A stretch of 64,000 nt of DNA from the IMG/VR virus record IMGVR_UViG_3300010883_000001, positions 62,001-126,000 of that record, one strand, 5' to 3'. The notes under the pieces are model-generated. The model saw only the letters and a program-made list of their open reading frames with translations, was not told the origin of the DNA and made no database searches. Position numbers and translations under genes: made by a program. This DNA comes from a virus. Positions 41,902-51,473 of the stretch are shown here, piece after piece. Position 1 is the stretch's first letter. The number at the start of each line of letters is the position of its first letter.

Positions 41902-42393
41902 ATGAGTACTAGAGCGTATACCGTAGGATCGGTATTATTCATATTGTCACCGGGTAATAGGGAAGTACTACCCGTACGGGTTGTAGAGGAAGTATATAGA
42001 AAAAACTTATCCGGACAATCAACGTCATATATTGTTCAAACCACGGAGGGGACATCACATTCGCTAGAAGATTTGGAGGGTACCATTTTTTCTTCGACGG
42101 AGGAAGTTAGGGCAACAATGTATGATTTATTGAGACGAAAGGTAGATGAAGTTGTTGATGTAACTCACCAATTGGCAAAAGATACATTCATGAATTCGGA
42201 TAATGATGTATACGAAGATCAACATGTCCCCGTGGTACCAACTATAGAAGAAGGTCAGGAGATAGTAGGTCAGCGAGATAATCTTGTCGTTGAAGAAGTG
42301 AAGGGATTGAGTGAGACTGTTTCTCATGTTACGTTGCCTGATGGATCAGTGGCAAAAGTTTCTGTTAACCTACCTGAGGGTTTTGAGTATTAA
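41902..42393 (+). CDS. Hypothetical protein with N-terminal beta barrel (163 aa)
   Basis: Residues 1-60 form a likely SH3/KOW-type barrel (YTVGSVLFILSPGNREVLPVRVVEEV, TSYIVQTTEG). The middle is helical and acidic; the last 25 residues are beta (SHVTLPDGSVAKVSVNLP). Immediately follows the nuclease stop and precedes the exonuclease gene by 13 bases. Barrels of this kind occur in small nucleic-acid-associated proteins, but no function can be assigned. Confidence 0.5.
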   Translation: MSTRAYTVGSVLFILSPGNREVLPVRVVEEVYRKNLSGQSTSYIVQTTEGTSHSLEDLEGTIFSSTEEVRATMYDLLRRKVDEVVDVTHQLAKDTFMNSDNDVYEDQHVPVVPTIEEGQEIVGQRDNLVVEEVKGLSETVSHVTLPDGSVAKVSVNLPEGFEY

Positions 42394-42406
42394 GAAGAAG
42401 ATTATT

Positions 42407-43213
42407 ATGAAAAAAAAGAGAGTTTTACTTGTTGATGCCTATAATATGCTATATAGATCTAGGTGTGGATGGAAAGATGGTGAGAACCCTATCGTATATA
42501 CGTTTTTTAGATGTTTGAGATCTGTTTTAAACCAGTTTTCTCCAGATGTCGCTTATTTTGTTCTAGAAGGTTATCCTGAAATGAAGATGAATTTTGATTC
42601 ATCTTATAAGGCGCAGAGGAAACGTGAGCATGATCCTGAATGGTTTAGACAGAAGCAAATTTGTATTAATGCAGTCTCTGATTTAACCCCAGTAATATCA
42701 GTTAAGCATGAAAAACGTGAGGCTGATGATGTGATTGCTCATCTGGCGTTAAATGATCACGCAGAAGATGAGTGTATTGTAATTTCATCGGATAAAGATT
42801 TTATATTGTTAGCACAACGCCATGAAAGTTTAAAGTTATATAATCCTATTAGCAAAAAGATGCAAGAAATTCCAGACTTTGATTATTTGACTTATAAATC
42901 ATTACGAGGAGATCCATCTGATAATATTCCGGGATTTAGGGGTATCGGAGATAAGCGCGCAACAGCAATGTCTGAAGACGCTGAGTTATTTTCTAGTTTT
43001 ATGAGTGATATAGAAAAAGAAAAATTATTTGAAAAAAATAAGCAGATGATAGAATTTGTAAAGATTAATTCGTCATCAGAATTAGATTTCTTAGGTGCGC
43101 CTAACAATCCGTCTCTTTTAAGAGAACTATTTAACGATTTGGGATTCGAGTCATTATCAACTGAGGGTTCATGGGAAAAATATAGCGCACCATTCTACAA
43201 GTTGATCTGCTAG
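42407..43213 (+). CDS. FEN/5'-3' exonuclease (T4 RNase H / Pol I exonuclease type)
   Basis: Removes RNA primers and flaps during lagging-strand synthesis. Conserved acidic cluster: D10 (V-D-A-Y-N), E105-A-D107-D108 (R-E-A-D-D-V-I-A), D129 and D131 (S-S-D-K-D-F), D169 and D172 (R-G-D-P-S-D-N-I-P-G), followed by the helix-hairpin-helix G-F-R-G-I-G-D-K-R-A. YKAQRKREHDP (67-77) is the basic arch. Start at ATG 42407 is chosen since upstream in-frame ATGs lie in the previous gene. 268 residues. It serves the DnaE replicase, which lacks a Pol I-type 5' nuclease. Confidence 0.9.
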   Translation: MKKKRVLLVDAYNMLYRSRCGWKDGENPIVYTFFRCLRSVLNQFSPDVAYFVLEGYPEMKMNFDSSYKAQRKREHDPEWFRQKQICINAVSDLTPVISVKHEKREADDVIAHLALNDHAEDECIVISSDKDFILLAQRHESLKLYNPISKKMQEIPDFDYLTYKSLRGDPSDNIPGFRGIGDKRATAMSEDAELFSSFMSDIEKEKLFEKNKQMIEFVKINSSSELDFLGAPNNPSLLRELFNDLGFESLSTEGSWEKYSAPFYKLIC

Positions 43214-43241
43214 TTGGCTAAATTATATATGAGGTATTTAA

Positions 43242-45108
<1,867 letters not shown>

Positions 45109-45126
45109 TGTATTGTCAGAAGATGT

Positions 45127-45141
45127 TAGCACATAGTGCTA
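45127..45141 (+). promoter_or_regulatory. Small hairpin in the leader of the sigma operon
   Basis: TAGCAC / GTGCTA form a 6-base-pair stem with a 3-base loop, about 12 bases after the expected transcription start and 10 bases before the AGGAGG ribosome site. No U-run follows, so it is not an intrinsic terminator; mRNA stability or translational control are options. Confidence 0.45.
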
Positions 45142-45163
45142 TTAACTAGAATAGGAGGGCTTT

Positions 45164-45415
45164 ATGCCTGCCACGATCGAAGCAACTGAAGAAGAAAGCC
45201 ATTTGACTAGGGAAACCCTATCGACAATGTCAGATAGGGAGTTGAATGATTCATTGTCAGACATAACCAGAAAAATTAGAATGTTTAGAAAAAACGGAAA
45301 GGATACGAAGGTATTTGAGGTAGAGTACTGTTACCTAGAAGACGAAAGTCAGCGGCGCGCTACATATGGTCGAAATTTTGTGTCGAGAAACTTGTATAAG
45401 AAGAGAACTCGATAA
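45164..45415 (+). CDS. Hypothetical protein, first gene of sigma operon (83 aa)
   Basis: Preceded by AGGAGGG. Charged helical protein with T-M-S-D-R-E-L-N-D-S-L-S-D-I-T-R-K-I-R-M-F (about 27-47) and a basic C-terminus (R-N-L-Y-K-K-R-T-R). It is co-transcribed with the sigma factor 26 bases downstream, so an anti-sigma or RNA-polymerase-binding role is possible, but no family supports it. Confidence 0.5.
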   Translation: MPATIEATEEESHLTRETLSTMSDRELNDSLSDITRKIRMFRKNGKDTKVFEVEYCYLEDESQRRATYGRNFVSRNLYKKRTR

Positions 45416-45441
45416 ACCTAAATTAATTCCCGGAGAGTTTA

Positions 45442-46215
45442 ATGTCTGATATGTTACAACATTTTTTTAAAGAAGTGGGAAAATCGCCGCTTCTAACCAG
45501 AGAAGAAGAAGTTGAATTATCAAAAAGAATAGAAAAGGGTGACGCCAAGGCAAGGGATAGGATGATTAGATCTAATCTTCGCCTTGCAATTAGCATTGCA
45601 AAAAAATATCAAAACAAAGGCTGTTCATTGGAGGATTTAATTCAAGAATCCAGTATTGGTCTTATGAAAGCAGTAGAAAGATTTGACTGGAGGAAGGGTT
45701 TTAAATTTTCTACTTATGCGTGTTGGTGGATTCGACAATCTGTTAGGCGTCATATTGCCAGTCATTCAAGCTCTATTAAGCTTCCTACATACGCAAAGAA
45801 TATGTTATGGAAATCGAGGCAGATGTCGCTTGAGTATGAAAAAGAGTTTGGTGTAAAACCTACAAAAAAAGAGGTTGCTGATCTATTAGGGGTATCCGTC
45901 TCTACAATTGACTCCATATTTGCGTGTTCCGGCCCTACAGATTCACTTGATAGAAATCTGAGCTATCGTTCTAGGCAAACATCAAGAACATTAGCTGAAG
46001 TTCTAGTTGACGAAAATGCCTCTGGTGTTGATGATAAACTTGACAGTGCAACGCTTTTATCGTCAATTCGTGATGCTTTAGACAGTCTTTCGGATCGCGA
46101 ACAAAAAATTGTACGAATGAGATTTGGAATATCTGAGGATGATAATAATATTAAAAATTATCCTTTAAAAAAATCAGAGTTTGATAAAATTAAGTCTGCA
46201 TCAGGAGTTAGTTGA
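45442..46215 (+). CDS. RNA polymerase sigma-70-family factor lacking region 4.2
   Basis: Redirects host RNA polymerase to phage promoters. Region 1.2-like start (M-L-Q-H-F-F-K-E-V-G-K-S-P-L-L-T), region 2 with K-Y-Q-N-K-G, L-E-D-L-I-Q-E-S-S-I-G-L, F-D-W-R-K-G-F-K-F-S-T-Y-A-C-W-W-I-R-Q-S (core binding and -10 melting, about 75-110), region 3 (about 120-190), and region 4.1 S-L-S-D-R-E-Q-K-I-V-R-M-R-F-G-I (about 213-228). It then ends within 30 residues that show no helix-turn-helix, exactly where 4.2 should begin. The next gene carries a 4.2-like motif. Upstream GGAGAG. 257 residues. Confidence 0.93.
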   Translation: MSDMLQHFFKEVGKSPLLTREEEVELSKRIEKGDAKARDRMIRSNLRLAISIAKKYQNKGCSLEDLIQESSIGLMKAVERFDWRKGFKFSTYACWWIRQSVRRHIASHSSSIKLPTYAKNMLWKSRQMSLEYEKEFGVKPTKKEVADLLGVSVSTIDSIFACSGPTDSLDRNLSYRSRQTSRTLAEVLVDENASGVDDKLDSATLLSSIRDALDSLSDREQKIVRMRFGISEDDNNIKNYPLKKSEFDKIKSASGVS

Positions 46216-46217
46216 AA

Positions 46218-46538
46218 ATGACAATGCCAAAAGGTTTCAAGAGTGAGCACGGATATGCGACGGTTACATCTGTAGAGGGGGCCCTAGATTATCGTAGGAT
46301 TGCGGAAAAGATGACTAGCGAGGGTTACAAAATGAACCACTCCACAGCTAGGAATATCTTTTTGTCTGCAATGAGAAAACTTGCGTCTCACGTGGTAGAT
46401 ACTTATAGAATAGATAGCTCATCTGAGATAGTTGACAGGACTGCAAAAGATCCAAGGTTTCAAGAAGGTATTTTTGAGATTATGGATGAAATTGAAGCTG
46501 ATAAAAAGACGTCGACACAAGGTGAGTGTGGTATTTAA
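46218..46538 (+). CDS. Sigma region 4.2-like helix-turn-helix protein (106 aa)
   Basis: Start at ATG 46218 with AGGAG 10 bases upstream, inside the end of the sigma gene; an in-frame TTG at 46212 is the alternative. Residues about 24-56 read D-Y-R-R-I-A-E-K-M then G-Y-K-M-N-H-S-T-A-R-N-I-F and M-R-K-L-A. This matches sigma 4.2 in spacing (T-L-E-E-I-G, G-V-T-R-E-R-V-R-Q-I, A-L-R-K-L). An acidic helical tail follows. It probably supplies -35 recognition in trans for the truncated sigma; direct DNA binding as a separate activator is the alternative. Confidence 0.7.
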   Translation: MTMPKGFKSEHGYATVTSVEGALDYRRIAEKMTSEGYKMNHSTARNIFLSAMRKLASHVVDTYRIDSSSEIVDRTAKDPRFQEGIFEIMDEIEADKKTSTQGECGI

Positions 46539-46563
46539 TCTTTTAATTTTAAGGAGTAGTTAA

Positions 46564-46932
46564 ATGGGAGCTGGTATACCTTTTGAGTTTTTTTTGGCTC
46601 GAAGAAAATATTCTGTTGAAGATGTCGTAAGAATTGCTGGGGCATTTTCTTATGAAGAGCTTGTAACATTTTGTAGGGAGTCGCAAATCCGTCCCCCTGG
46701 TCGGACTGACAAAGTTTTGAGTGCAATAAGCGCCTTCGCTACGTCTGAGAATGCCTTATCCGCAGGAAACACCCCGGTGCCAAAGGTAAGAAAGTTGAAA
46801 GTGAACAATAATCATGAAAAAGTAACTAATGAACCAACCACGGTTGAGCCGGCGGTTACTATCGAGAAAGAGGCTCCACCAAAGTCGTCAACGCCTCGTG
46901 TTCCTCGTCACCGGCGCACAAAGAAATCATAA
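46564..46932 (+). CDS. Hypothetical protein with basic C-terminus (122 aa)
   Basis: AAGGAG 9 bases before ATG. Residues 14-65 hold three helices, including S-Y-E-E-L-V-T-F-C-R-E-S-Q-I-R-P-P-G-R-T-D-K-V-L, which looks like a SAP-like or similar nucleic-acid-binding helical fold. Residues 75-122 are Pro/Thr/Lys/Arg-rich and end P-R-H-R-R-T-K-K-S. A DNA- or RNA-associated function is suggested by composition only. Confidence 0.5.
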   Translation: MGAGIPFEFFLARRKYSVEDVVRIAGAFSYEELVTFCRESQIRPPGRTDKVLSAISAFATSENALSAGNTPVPKVRKLKVNNNHEKVTNEPTTVEPAVTIEKEAPPKSSTPRVPRHRRTKKS

Positions 46933-46935
46933 CAT

Positions 46936-47109
46936 ATGTTATTTCCACGCTGGCTTTGGGGTACATGTGTATTTCTTAATGTTCTTTTGACTTCATTCAA
47001 TTTATACATTGGAAATAGGGGATATGCTGTTATGGCAACATTAACTGCATTTGTTTGTTTATTTAATTTTATTTCCGTGGGGAAGAGAGAAGAAGAGAAT
47101 GGCACTTAG
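46936..47109 (+). CDS. Small two-helix membrane protein (57 aa)
   Basis: An unannotated-size gene filling the gap before def and overlapping its start by 11 bases. Two hydrophobic stretches (W-L-W-G-T-C-V-F-L-N-V-L-L-T-S-F-N-L-Y and M-A-T-L-T-A-F-V-C-L-F-N-F-I) with a short basic loop (GNRG). No clear ribosome site. Small membrane proteins of this type are common in T4-like phages; function unknown. Confidence 0.5.
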   Translation: MLFPRWLWGTCVFLNVLLTSFNLYIGNRGYAVMATLTAFVCLFNFISVGKREEENGT

Positions 47110-47767
47110 AGATATTCGTCAATATCCGGATAAGGTTTTAAGAGAGAGATCTGAGGATTTAGATCTGAGTTCTGATTTAGCATGTCAGATTAGAGATGAC
47201 CTGATAGATACATTATCACTTGTTTCCGGGGCCGGCTTAGCCGCGCCCCAGATTGGGTTTTCGTATAATGCGGTGATTATAAGACCTTCAATTATGAAAA
47301 TTCATAATCCTGATCCTAGTGAGAAAAATCCGGATTTTTGGTTTCTTGGAAACCCAGTAATAACGGTCTTATCTGATTCTGAGAAGATTGTATGGAAAGA
47401 AGCATGTTTATCCGTACCCGTCGTTTCGGGTCCGGTCGCAAGAGAGTCATATATTAAGATTAATTACGAAAATATAAAGGGTGAAAAGAAAGAGGTTACG
47501 CTTGGGCCACCTATGTCAATGGTTATGCAACATGAGGTGGATCATCTAGAAGGCAAGCTTTATATTGATAGAGTTCAAGGTGTTTCCAAGTACATGATAA
47601 ATAAAAAATTAAAGAAAGCATTTCGAAAGGAAAAGAAGAATCACGAGCAACTAGTTGAAACAATGGCCTCAATTTCCAGACCTCAATTAACTAAGTTACA
47701 TAATGAAAAAAGAAAGAGCCTTCGGGAAAAGAGAAAGAATAAAAAGAAGTCGAGAAGTAAGGGATAA
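47099..47767 (+). CDS. def: Peptide deformylase with basic C-terminal extension
   Basis: Removes the N-formyl group of nascent proteins. Motif 1 G-A-G-L-A-A-P-Q-I-G (44-53), motif 2 E-A-C-L-S (101-105; Ala replaces the usual Gly), motif 3 Q-H-E-V-D-H-L-E-G (144-152): metal ligands Cys103, His145, His149 and catalytic Glu146 are all present. Start at ATG 47099, because the protein then begins MALRDIRQYPD as in the family. Residues 165-222 are a Lys/Arg-rich helix not found in cellular deformylases, possibly for ribosome docking. The dnaJ gene follows after 2 bases. Confidence 0.93.
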   Translation: MALRDIRQYPDKVLRERSEDLDLSSDLACQIRDDLIDTLSLVSGAGLAAPQIGFSYNAVIIRPSIMKIHNPDPSEKNPDFWFLGNPVITVLSDSEKIVWKEACLSVPVVSGPVARESYIKINYENIKGEKKEVTLGPPMSMVMQHEVDHLEGKLYIDRVQGVSKYMINKKLKKAFRKEKKNHEQLVETMASISRPQLTKLHNEKRKSLREKRKNKKKSRSKG

Positions 47768-47769
47768 AA

Positions 47770-48801
47770 ATGTCACATGATCCTTACTATAGAGAGTTAG
47801 GTTTAAAATCCTCAGCATCAGACTCTGATATTAAAAAAGCTTATCGCAAGCTTGCAATGAAATATCATCCTGATAAGAATGAAGGCAATAAAGCGGCTGT
47901 AGAAAAATTTAAGAAAATTTCTCATGCATATGCAGTCCTAACTGGAAAAGAATCACCTGAAAATGATGCATCAAACTTTAATCCATTTGCTCATGGCACT
48001 GGATTAGATGATATATTTAAAGAGTTTTTTGGTGGTTTCAGCACCGGTTTTGCAAGAGACTTTTCAGATTTTGAGAGGCCCCAGACCAGACCACGCCGCG
48101 ATCTAGATATTCATAGCAACATAAATATTGATTTTCTAGATGCAGTTAGAGGTTATGACAGCGTAATAAGTGTAAATACAAATAAAACATGTAACCCATG
48201 CCAAGGTACTGGTTCTGATGGCGGTCATTTAGTTTCATGTGAAACGTGTGACGGAACAGGGTCTAGCGTAATACGTAGGGGTCTTATGGTGATTCGGCAG
48301 GCATGTCCGTCCTGCGCTGGTAGTGGTCGTCAACCGGCATCATTATGTAGAATATGCTCTGGCCGTGGTTTTGGTACCGGCCTAACAGAGGTTCGTGTTA
48401 CGATTCCTCCAGGAGTAGACTCAGGAAATATTTTAAGAATGGTTGGGCTTGGAAACGAATTCTTAGGATCTGTTGGAGATCTTTTTCTTCAAATTGGTGT
48501 TGGAGATTCATCGGAGTTTTCTAGGGATGGATATAATATTTCTTCAACATATGATTTGAAGTATACTGATTTTATCCTGGGCGCAAGAGAGAATATAAAA
48601 ACAATATACGGTAATATCTCAGTAACAATCCCCCCAAATACTAGGCCTGACAGTAAATTAAAAATCTCAGGTAAAGGTATCACAAACCCATCTACGGGTG
48701 CAAGAGGGGATCATTTTTTAAGGTTAAAAGTATCCGTACCTTCGCACATAACAGATAAGCAACGAAGCGCTATCATGGTGTTAAGAGGTTTAGGGTTGTA
48801 A
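47770..48801 (+). CDS. dnaJ: DnaJ co-chaperone
   Basis: Full-architecture type I DnaJ, 343 residues. J-domain 4-70 with H33-P34-D35; Gly/Phe-rich linker (NPFAHGTGLDDIFKEFFGGF); zinc finger with four C-x-x-C-x-G-x-G units (C-N-P-C-Q-G-T-G, C-E-T-C-D-G-T-G, C-P-S-C-A-G-S-G, C-R-I-C-S-G-R-G), and two C-terminal beta domains with V-R-V-T-I-P-P-G-V-D-S-G and V-T-I-P-P-N-T-R-P. No DnaK or GrpE is encoded here, so it must work with host DnaK. It ends just before a phage-type promoter. Confidence 0.94.
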   Translation: MSHDPYYRELGLKSSASDSDIKKAYRKLAMKYHPDKNEGNKAAVEKFKKISHAYAVLTGKESPENDASNFNPFAHGTGLDDIFKEFFGGFSTGFARDFSDFERPQTRPRRDLDIHSNINIDFLDAVRGYDSVISVNTNKTCNPCQGTGSDGGHLVSCETCDGTGSSVIRRGLMVIRQACPSCAGSGRQPASLCRICSGRGFGTGLTEVRVTIPPGVDSGNILRMVGLGNEFLGSVGDLFLQIGVGDSSEFSRDGYNISSTYDLKYTDFILGARENIKTIYGNISVTIPPNTRPDSKLKISGKGITNPSTGARGDHFLRLKVSVPSHITDKQRSAIMVLRGLGL

Positions 48802-48807
48802 TTATAT

Positions 48808-48838
48808 TCGTGCAATTTAGTTTTTTCTGTGGTATAAT
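48808..48838 (+). promoter_or_regulatory. Phage-type promoter after dnaJ
   Basis: TCGTGCAA (48808-48815), 14 bases, TGGTATAAT (48830-48838). Located in the 63-base gap before a small membrane protein gene, whose AGGGAGG ribosome site follows at 48851-48857. The 14-base spacer differs from those of the two sister promoters. Confidence 0.8.
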
Positions 48839-48864
48839 ATTACTATAAACAGGGAGGATTTAAT

Positions 48865-49122
48865 ATGTTCTTGACCACCTTAATTTTTCTACTAATCTTA
48901 TTTGGTGGAATTCCTGCATTAAAATATTTTACGGCATCATTTATAATTAGTTTTGCAGTGGGAATAGGTGCTTGTGCTCTCTTATTTGCAGGATCTACTA
49001 TCGGTTATTATGTGGGTGGGGTTACTGGCTTGTGGACATCAATATTTCTATCCTCAGGTGTTGTCCTAGGTACCCTGGTTCTTATTATTGTTTTTAGCTG
49101 GACAAAGTGTTCCTGTGAGTAA
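48865..49122 (+). CDS. Small membrane protein with three hydrophobic segments (85 aa)
   Basis: Almost wholly hydrophobic: about 3-20, 25-50 and 58-80, separated by Gly-rich turns (Y-Y-V-G-G-V-T-G-L-W), ending W-T-K-C-S-C-E. It is first under a phage-type promoter. Holin-like or superinfection-exclusion-type membrane protein are possible; nothing identifies it. Confidence 0.55.
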   Translation: MFLTTLIFLLILFGGIPALKYFTASFIISFAVGIGACALLFAGSTIGYYVGGVTGLWTSIFLSSGVVLGTLVLIIVFSWTKCSCE

Positions 49123-49411
49123 GGATTCAATCGCTACTTTAGTAGAGCTTTTGATGCTAGAGTCAGGTATTGTACCTTTATCTGCCGGTGATATATACCC
49201 TAAGATAGTTGATGCTAGTTGGTCAATTGATAAAAGATTCAGTTCTATCTCTAAAGAAGAGAAGAGAAAGATGAAAAGAAAATTTCGAAAACTTTGGAGA
49301 AAAAAAGCAAAATCATCCGGGAGAGATTTTTCAAAACTGTCTCGTACTACAAAAAGACAATTAGTAAGATCTTTATTTTTAGACATGGCCAAAGAAAGTT
49401 TTTTTGATTGA
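49115..49411 (+). CDS. Hypothetical basic protein (98 aa)
   Basis: GTG at 49115 overlaps the previous stop and is preferred over TTG 49088, though neither has a good ribosome site. Helical start (DSIATLVELLMLESGIVPLSAGDI) and a strongly basic middle (K-R-K-M-K-R-K-F-R-K-L-W-R-K-K-A-K), ending in a hydrophobic helix. Nucleic-acid binding is suggested by composition; family unknown. Confidence 0.5.
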   Translation: MSKDSIATLVELLMLESGIVPLSAGDIYPKIVDASWSIDKRFSSISKEEKRKMKRKFRKLWRKKAKSSGRDFSKLSRTTKRQLVRSLFLDMAKESFFD

Positions 49412-49479
49412 TTGTTTAAGTGTGGAAAAATAGCGTATATTTATGTATGTTATTTTCTCAATAAACGAGGTCATACTTT

Positions 49480-49779
49480 ATGAAAGAAATAGAAATACCA
49501 CTATCTGTCCTTAAGGCCATGTCACGACTCCCAATGTCAAGAGAAGAGATTGATGAGGTTGTTGACATGAAACATACAGATCTAATAATTGAATATGGGC
49601 TAGATTCTCTTCAGGCTCATATGGCATGTACATGGACTTATACCGAGGCCCAACGCCAGCATTCCCAAGATATGTCTATGTCACTTGCGGACGCACCAGA
49701 AAGAAAACCATATGGTGCGCATACAAAAACATACCCCCTCAAGGAATCGTTAAGAAGATTAATCAAAAAGTACAGGTAA
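49480..49779 (+). CDS. Hypothetical helical protein (99 aa)
   Basis: Begins with IPLSVLKAMSRLPMSREEIDEVVDM, which could be a helix-turn-helix, and ends with a basic helix (ESLRRLIKKYR). A 68-base gap upstream with ACGAGGTC ribosome site suggests its own transcript start, but no convincing promoter is seen. Family unknown. Confidence 0.5.
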   Translation: MKEIEIPLSVLKAMSRLPMSREEIDEVVDMKHTDLIIEYGLDSLQAHMACTWTYTEAQRQHSQDMSMSLADAPERKPYGAHTKTYPLKESLRRLIKKYR

Positions 49780-49814
49780 GCTGTACATATTATATTTGTT
49801 TTATAAAATTTTCT

Positions 49815-50423
49815 ATGATTAAGCTTCATGTAAAGCTACCGCACAGATTTAATCTAGCGCTTAGTGGTGGCCCTGATTCTATGTCTGCACTTGATTTTTT
49901 TTGTAGAGGCCACCGCGACTTTAAGTGTATATACTTCAACCATAAAACAAAGCATTCAGTAGAGGCAGTTCAGCACGTTGTAAAAGAGTGTAAGAATAGG
50001 GGTGTTGAATTAATTATAAGTGATATTGATACAACATTAATAGACAAGGCAAAAAGCCTGGAGGCTGAGTGGAGAAAGCAGAGAATAGCATTTTTTAATT
50101 CTTTTAATGAAGATATAATAACCGCACATAATTTAAACGATGTTGTTGAGTGGTGGATGTTTACTTCGCTGCACGGAAACCCTAGACTAATACCTACTAG
50201 AAACAAAAATATATTGAGACCCTTTTTGACAACTTCAAAAGATGATTTTCTTAAGTGGAATAAAAAAAATGATGTTAAGACAGTTTTAGATCCGGGGAAT
50301 ACAAATAGAGACTTTATGCGTACAATAATAAGGCATGATATGATGCCACATGTATTAAAAATTAACCCGGGTATCGGAAAGGTTTTGAGGAAGAAAATCA
50401 TGAGAATTAAAAATGAAGCTTAG
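49815..50423 (+). CDS. tilS: tRNA(Ile)-lysidine synthetase-like PP-loop ATPase
   Basis: Converts C34 of tRNA-Ile(CAU) to lysidine so that it reads AUA. PP-loop S-G-G-P-D-S at 17-22; TilS features follow in order: A-E-W-R-K-Q-R (about 75-81), T-A-H-N-L-N-D-V-V-E (about 95-104), L-R-P-F-L (about 134), D-P-G-N-T-N-R-D-F-M-R-T-I-I-R-H (about 156-171), and K-I-N-P-G. 202 residues corresponds to the catalytic N-terminal domain only; the C-terminal tRNA-binding domains of bacterial TilS are absent. The ATG at 49815 has no good ribosome site. It overlaps the next gene by 11 bases. Phage AUA codon use makes the function sensible. Confidence 0.83.
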   Translation: MIKLHVKLPHRFNLALSGGPDSMSALDFFCRGHRDFKCIYFNHKTKHSVEAVQHVVKECKNRGVELIISDIDTTLIDKAKSLEAEWRKQRIAFFNSFNEDIITAHNLNDVVEWWMFTSLHGNPRLIPTRNKNILRPFLTTSKDDFLKWNKKNDVKTVLDPGNTNRDFMRTIIRHDMMPHVLKINPGIGKVLRKKIMRIKNEA

Positions 50424-51441
50424 ACAAGCGTTATGTTTTGATGATGTTCTTTTAGAACCTAGGTTTTCAAGTATTTGTTCAAGATCAGATATATCTTTAG
50501 AGTTTAAGCTAAGAAATTTATCTCATACTTTCTCTCTTCCTGTATTTTCTAGCCCAATGGATACAGTTACGGAAGACAAGATGGCTTATGGGATGTATAG
50601 GGCTGGTGGGCTAGGTATTATCCACAGATATAATACTATAGATGAACAGGTGGTGCATGTGAATTCAGTGTGTGCCTCAAAGACAGCACACGTTGGCGCG
50701 GCCATAGGGGTTTCAGGTGACTTTGAAGAAAGGGCATGTGCTGTATACGATGCCGGTGCCCGCATAATTTGTATAGATGTTGCTCATGGCCACCATATGC
50801 TAGTAAAAGAAGCACTCAGTTGCCTGCGGACTACGTTCGGCAACAACATTCATATAATGGCTGGCAATGTTGCTACTATAGATGGGTTTAATGACTTGGC
50901 TGATTGGGGCGCTGATAGTATTCGAGTTGGTATAGGCGGAGGATCAATATGTTCAACTAGAATACAAACAGGTCATGGTATACCCACTTTACAAAGCGTG
51001 TTTGACTGTGCTAGATCTGATAGGCATGTTTCTATTATTGCTGATGGAGGGATTCGGAGTAGTGGTGATATCGTAAAGTGTCTGGCCGCCGGCGCCGATG
51101 CTGTTATATGTGGTTCACTATTAGGTAGGACGTCCGCTGCCCCGGGTGCACGATTTGTCGACGCTTCGGGAAATGAATATAAACAATACAGAGGAATGGC
51201 CTCTATAGAGGCCCAGATTGACTGGAGGGGTCATTCATCATCGGTTGAAGGGGTAACATCAAACGTTATGATACAAGGCACGTTAGATGATGTCTTGGCA
51301 GCACTTGAGAGAGGCATAAGATCAGGTTTATCATATAGCGGGTGTACAACGTTAGATAAATTTAGGGCTAGCGCAAGGTTTATAAACTCATCGACACTTT
51401 CGTCTGCTGAAAACGATACTCATATTTTTACACGTAAATGA
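50413..51441 (+). CDS. IMP dehydrogenase/GMP reductase-family enzyme without CBS domains
   Basis: TIM-barrel oxidoreductase of purine nucleotide metabolism, 342 residues. [10 protein letters not shown] (7-16), S-S-P-M-D-T-V-T-E (46-54), D-V-A-H-G-H (122-127), M-A-G-N-V-A-T (149-155), catalytic loop G-I-G-G-G-S-I-C180-[14 protein letters not shown] (about 212), Y-R-G-M-A-S (about 256) and E-G-V. Short length and lack of the CBS pair are like GMP reductase; Y-R-G-M is more like IMPDH. It thus either makes XMP for GTP synthesis or reduces GMP to IMP. Follows tilS with overlap. Confidence 0.85.
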   Translation: MKLRQALCFDDVLLEPRFSSICSRSDISLEFKLRNLSHTFSLPVFSSPMDTVTEDKMAYGMYRAGGLGIIHRYNTIDEQVVHVNSVCASKTAHVGAAIGVSGDFEERACAVYDAGARIICIDVAHGHHMLVKEALSCLRTTFGNNIHIMAGNVATIDGFNDLADWGADSIRVGIGGGSICSTRIQTGHGIPTLQSVFDCARSDRHVSIIADGGIRSSGDIVKCLAAGADAVICGSLLGRTSAAPGARFVDASGNEYKQYRGMASIEAQIDWRGHSSSVEGVTSNVMIQGTLDDVLAALERGIRSGLSYSGCTTLDKFRASARFINSSTLSSAENDTHIFTRK

Positions 51442-51473
51442 TTTACTGACGAATATAGAGACTTAGTATTTTC

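Noticed and set aside
46160-46220. A T-TTA-AAA slippery heptamer in frame near the end of the sigma gene that might fuse it to the 4.2-like gene by -1 frameshifting
   Set aside because: After a -1 shift there, the new frame reads AAA ATC AGA GTT TGA and stops at once, long before the second gene; separate translation with AGGAG is the better explanation.
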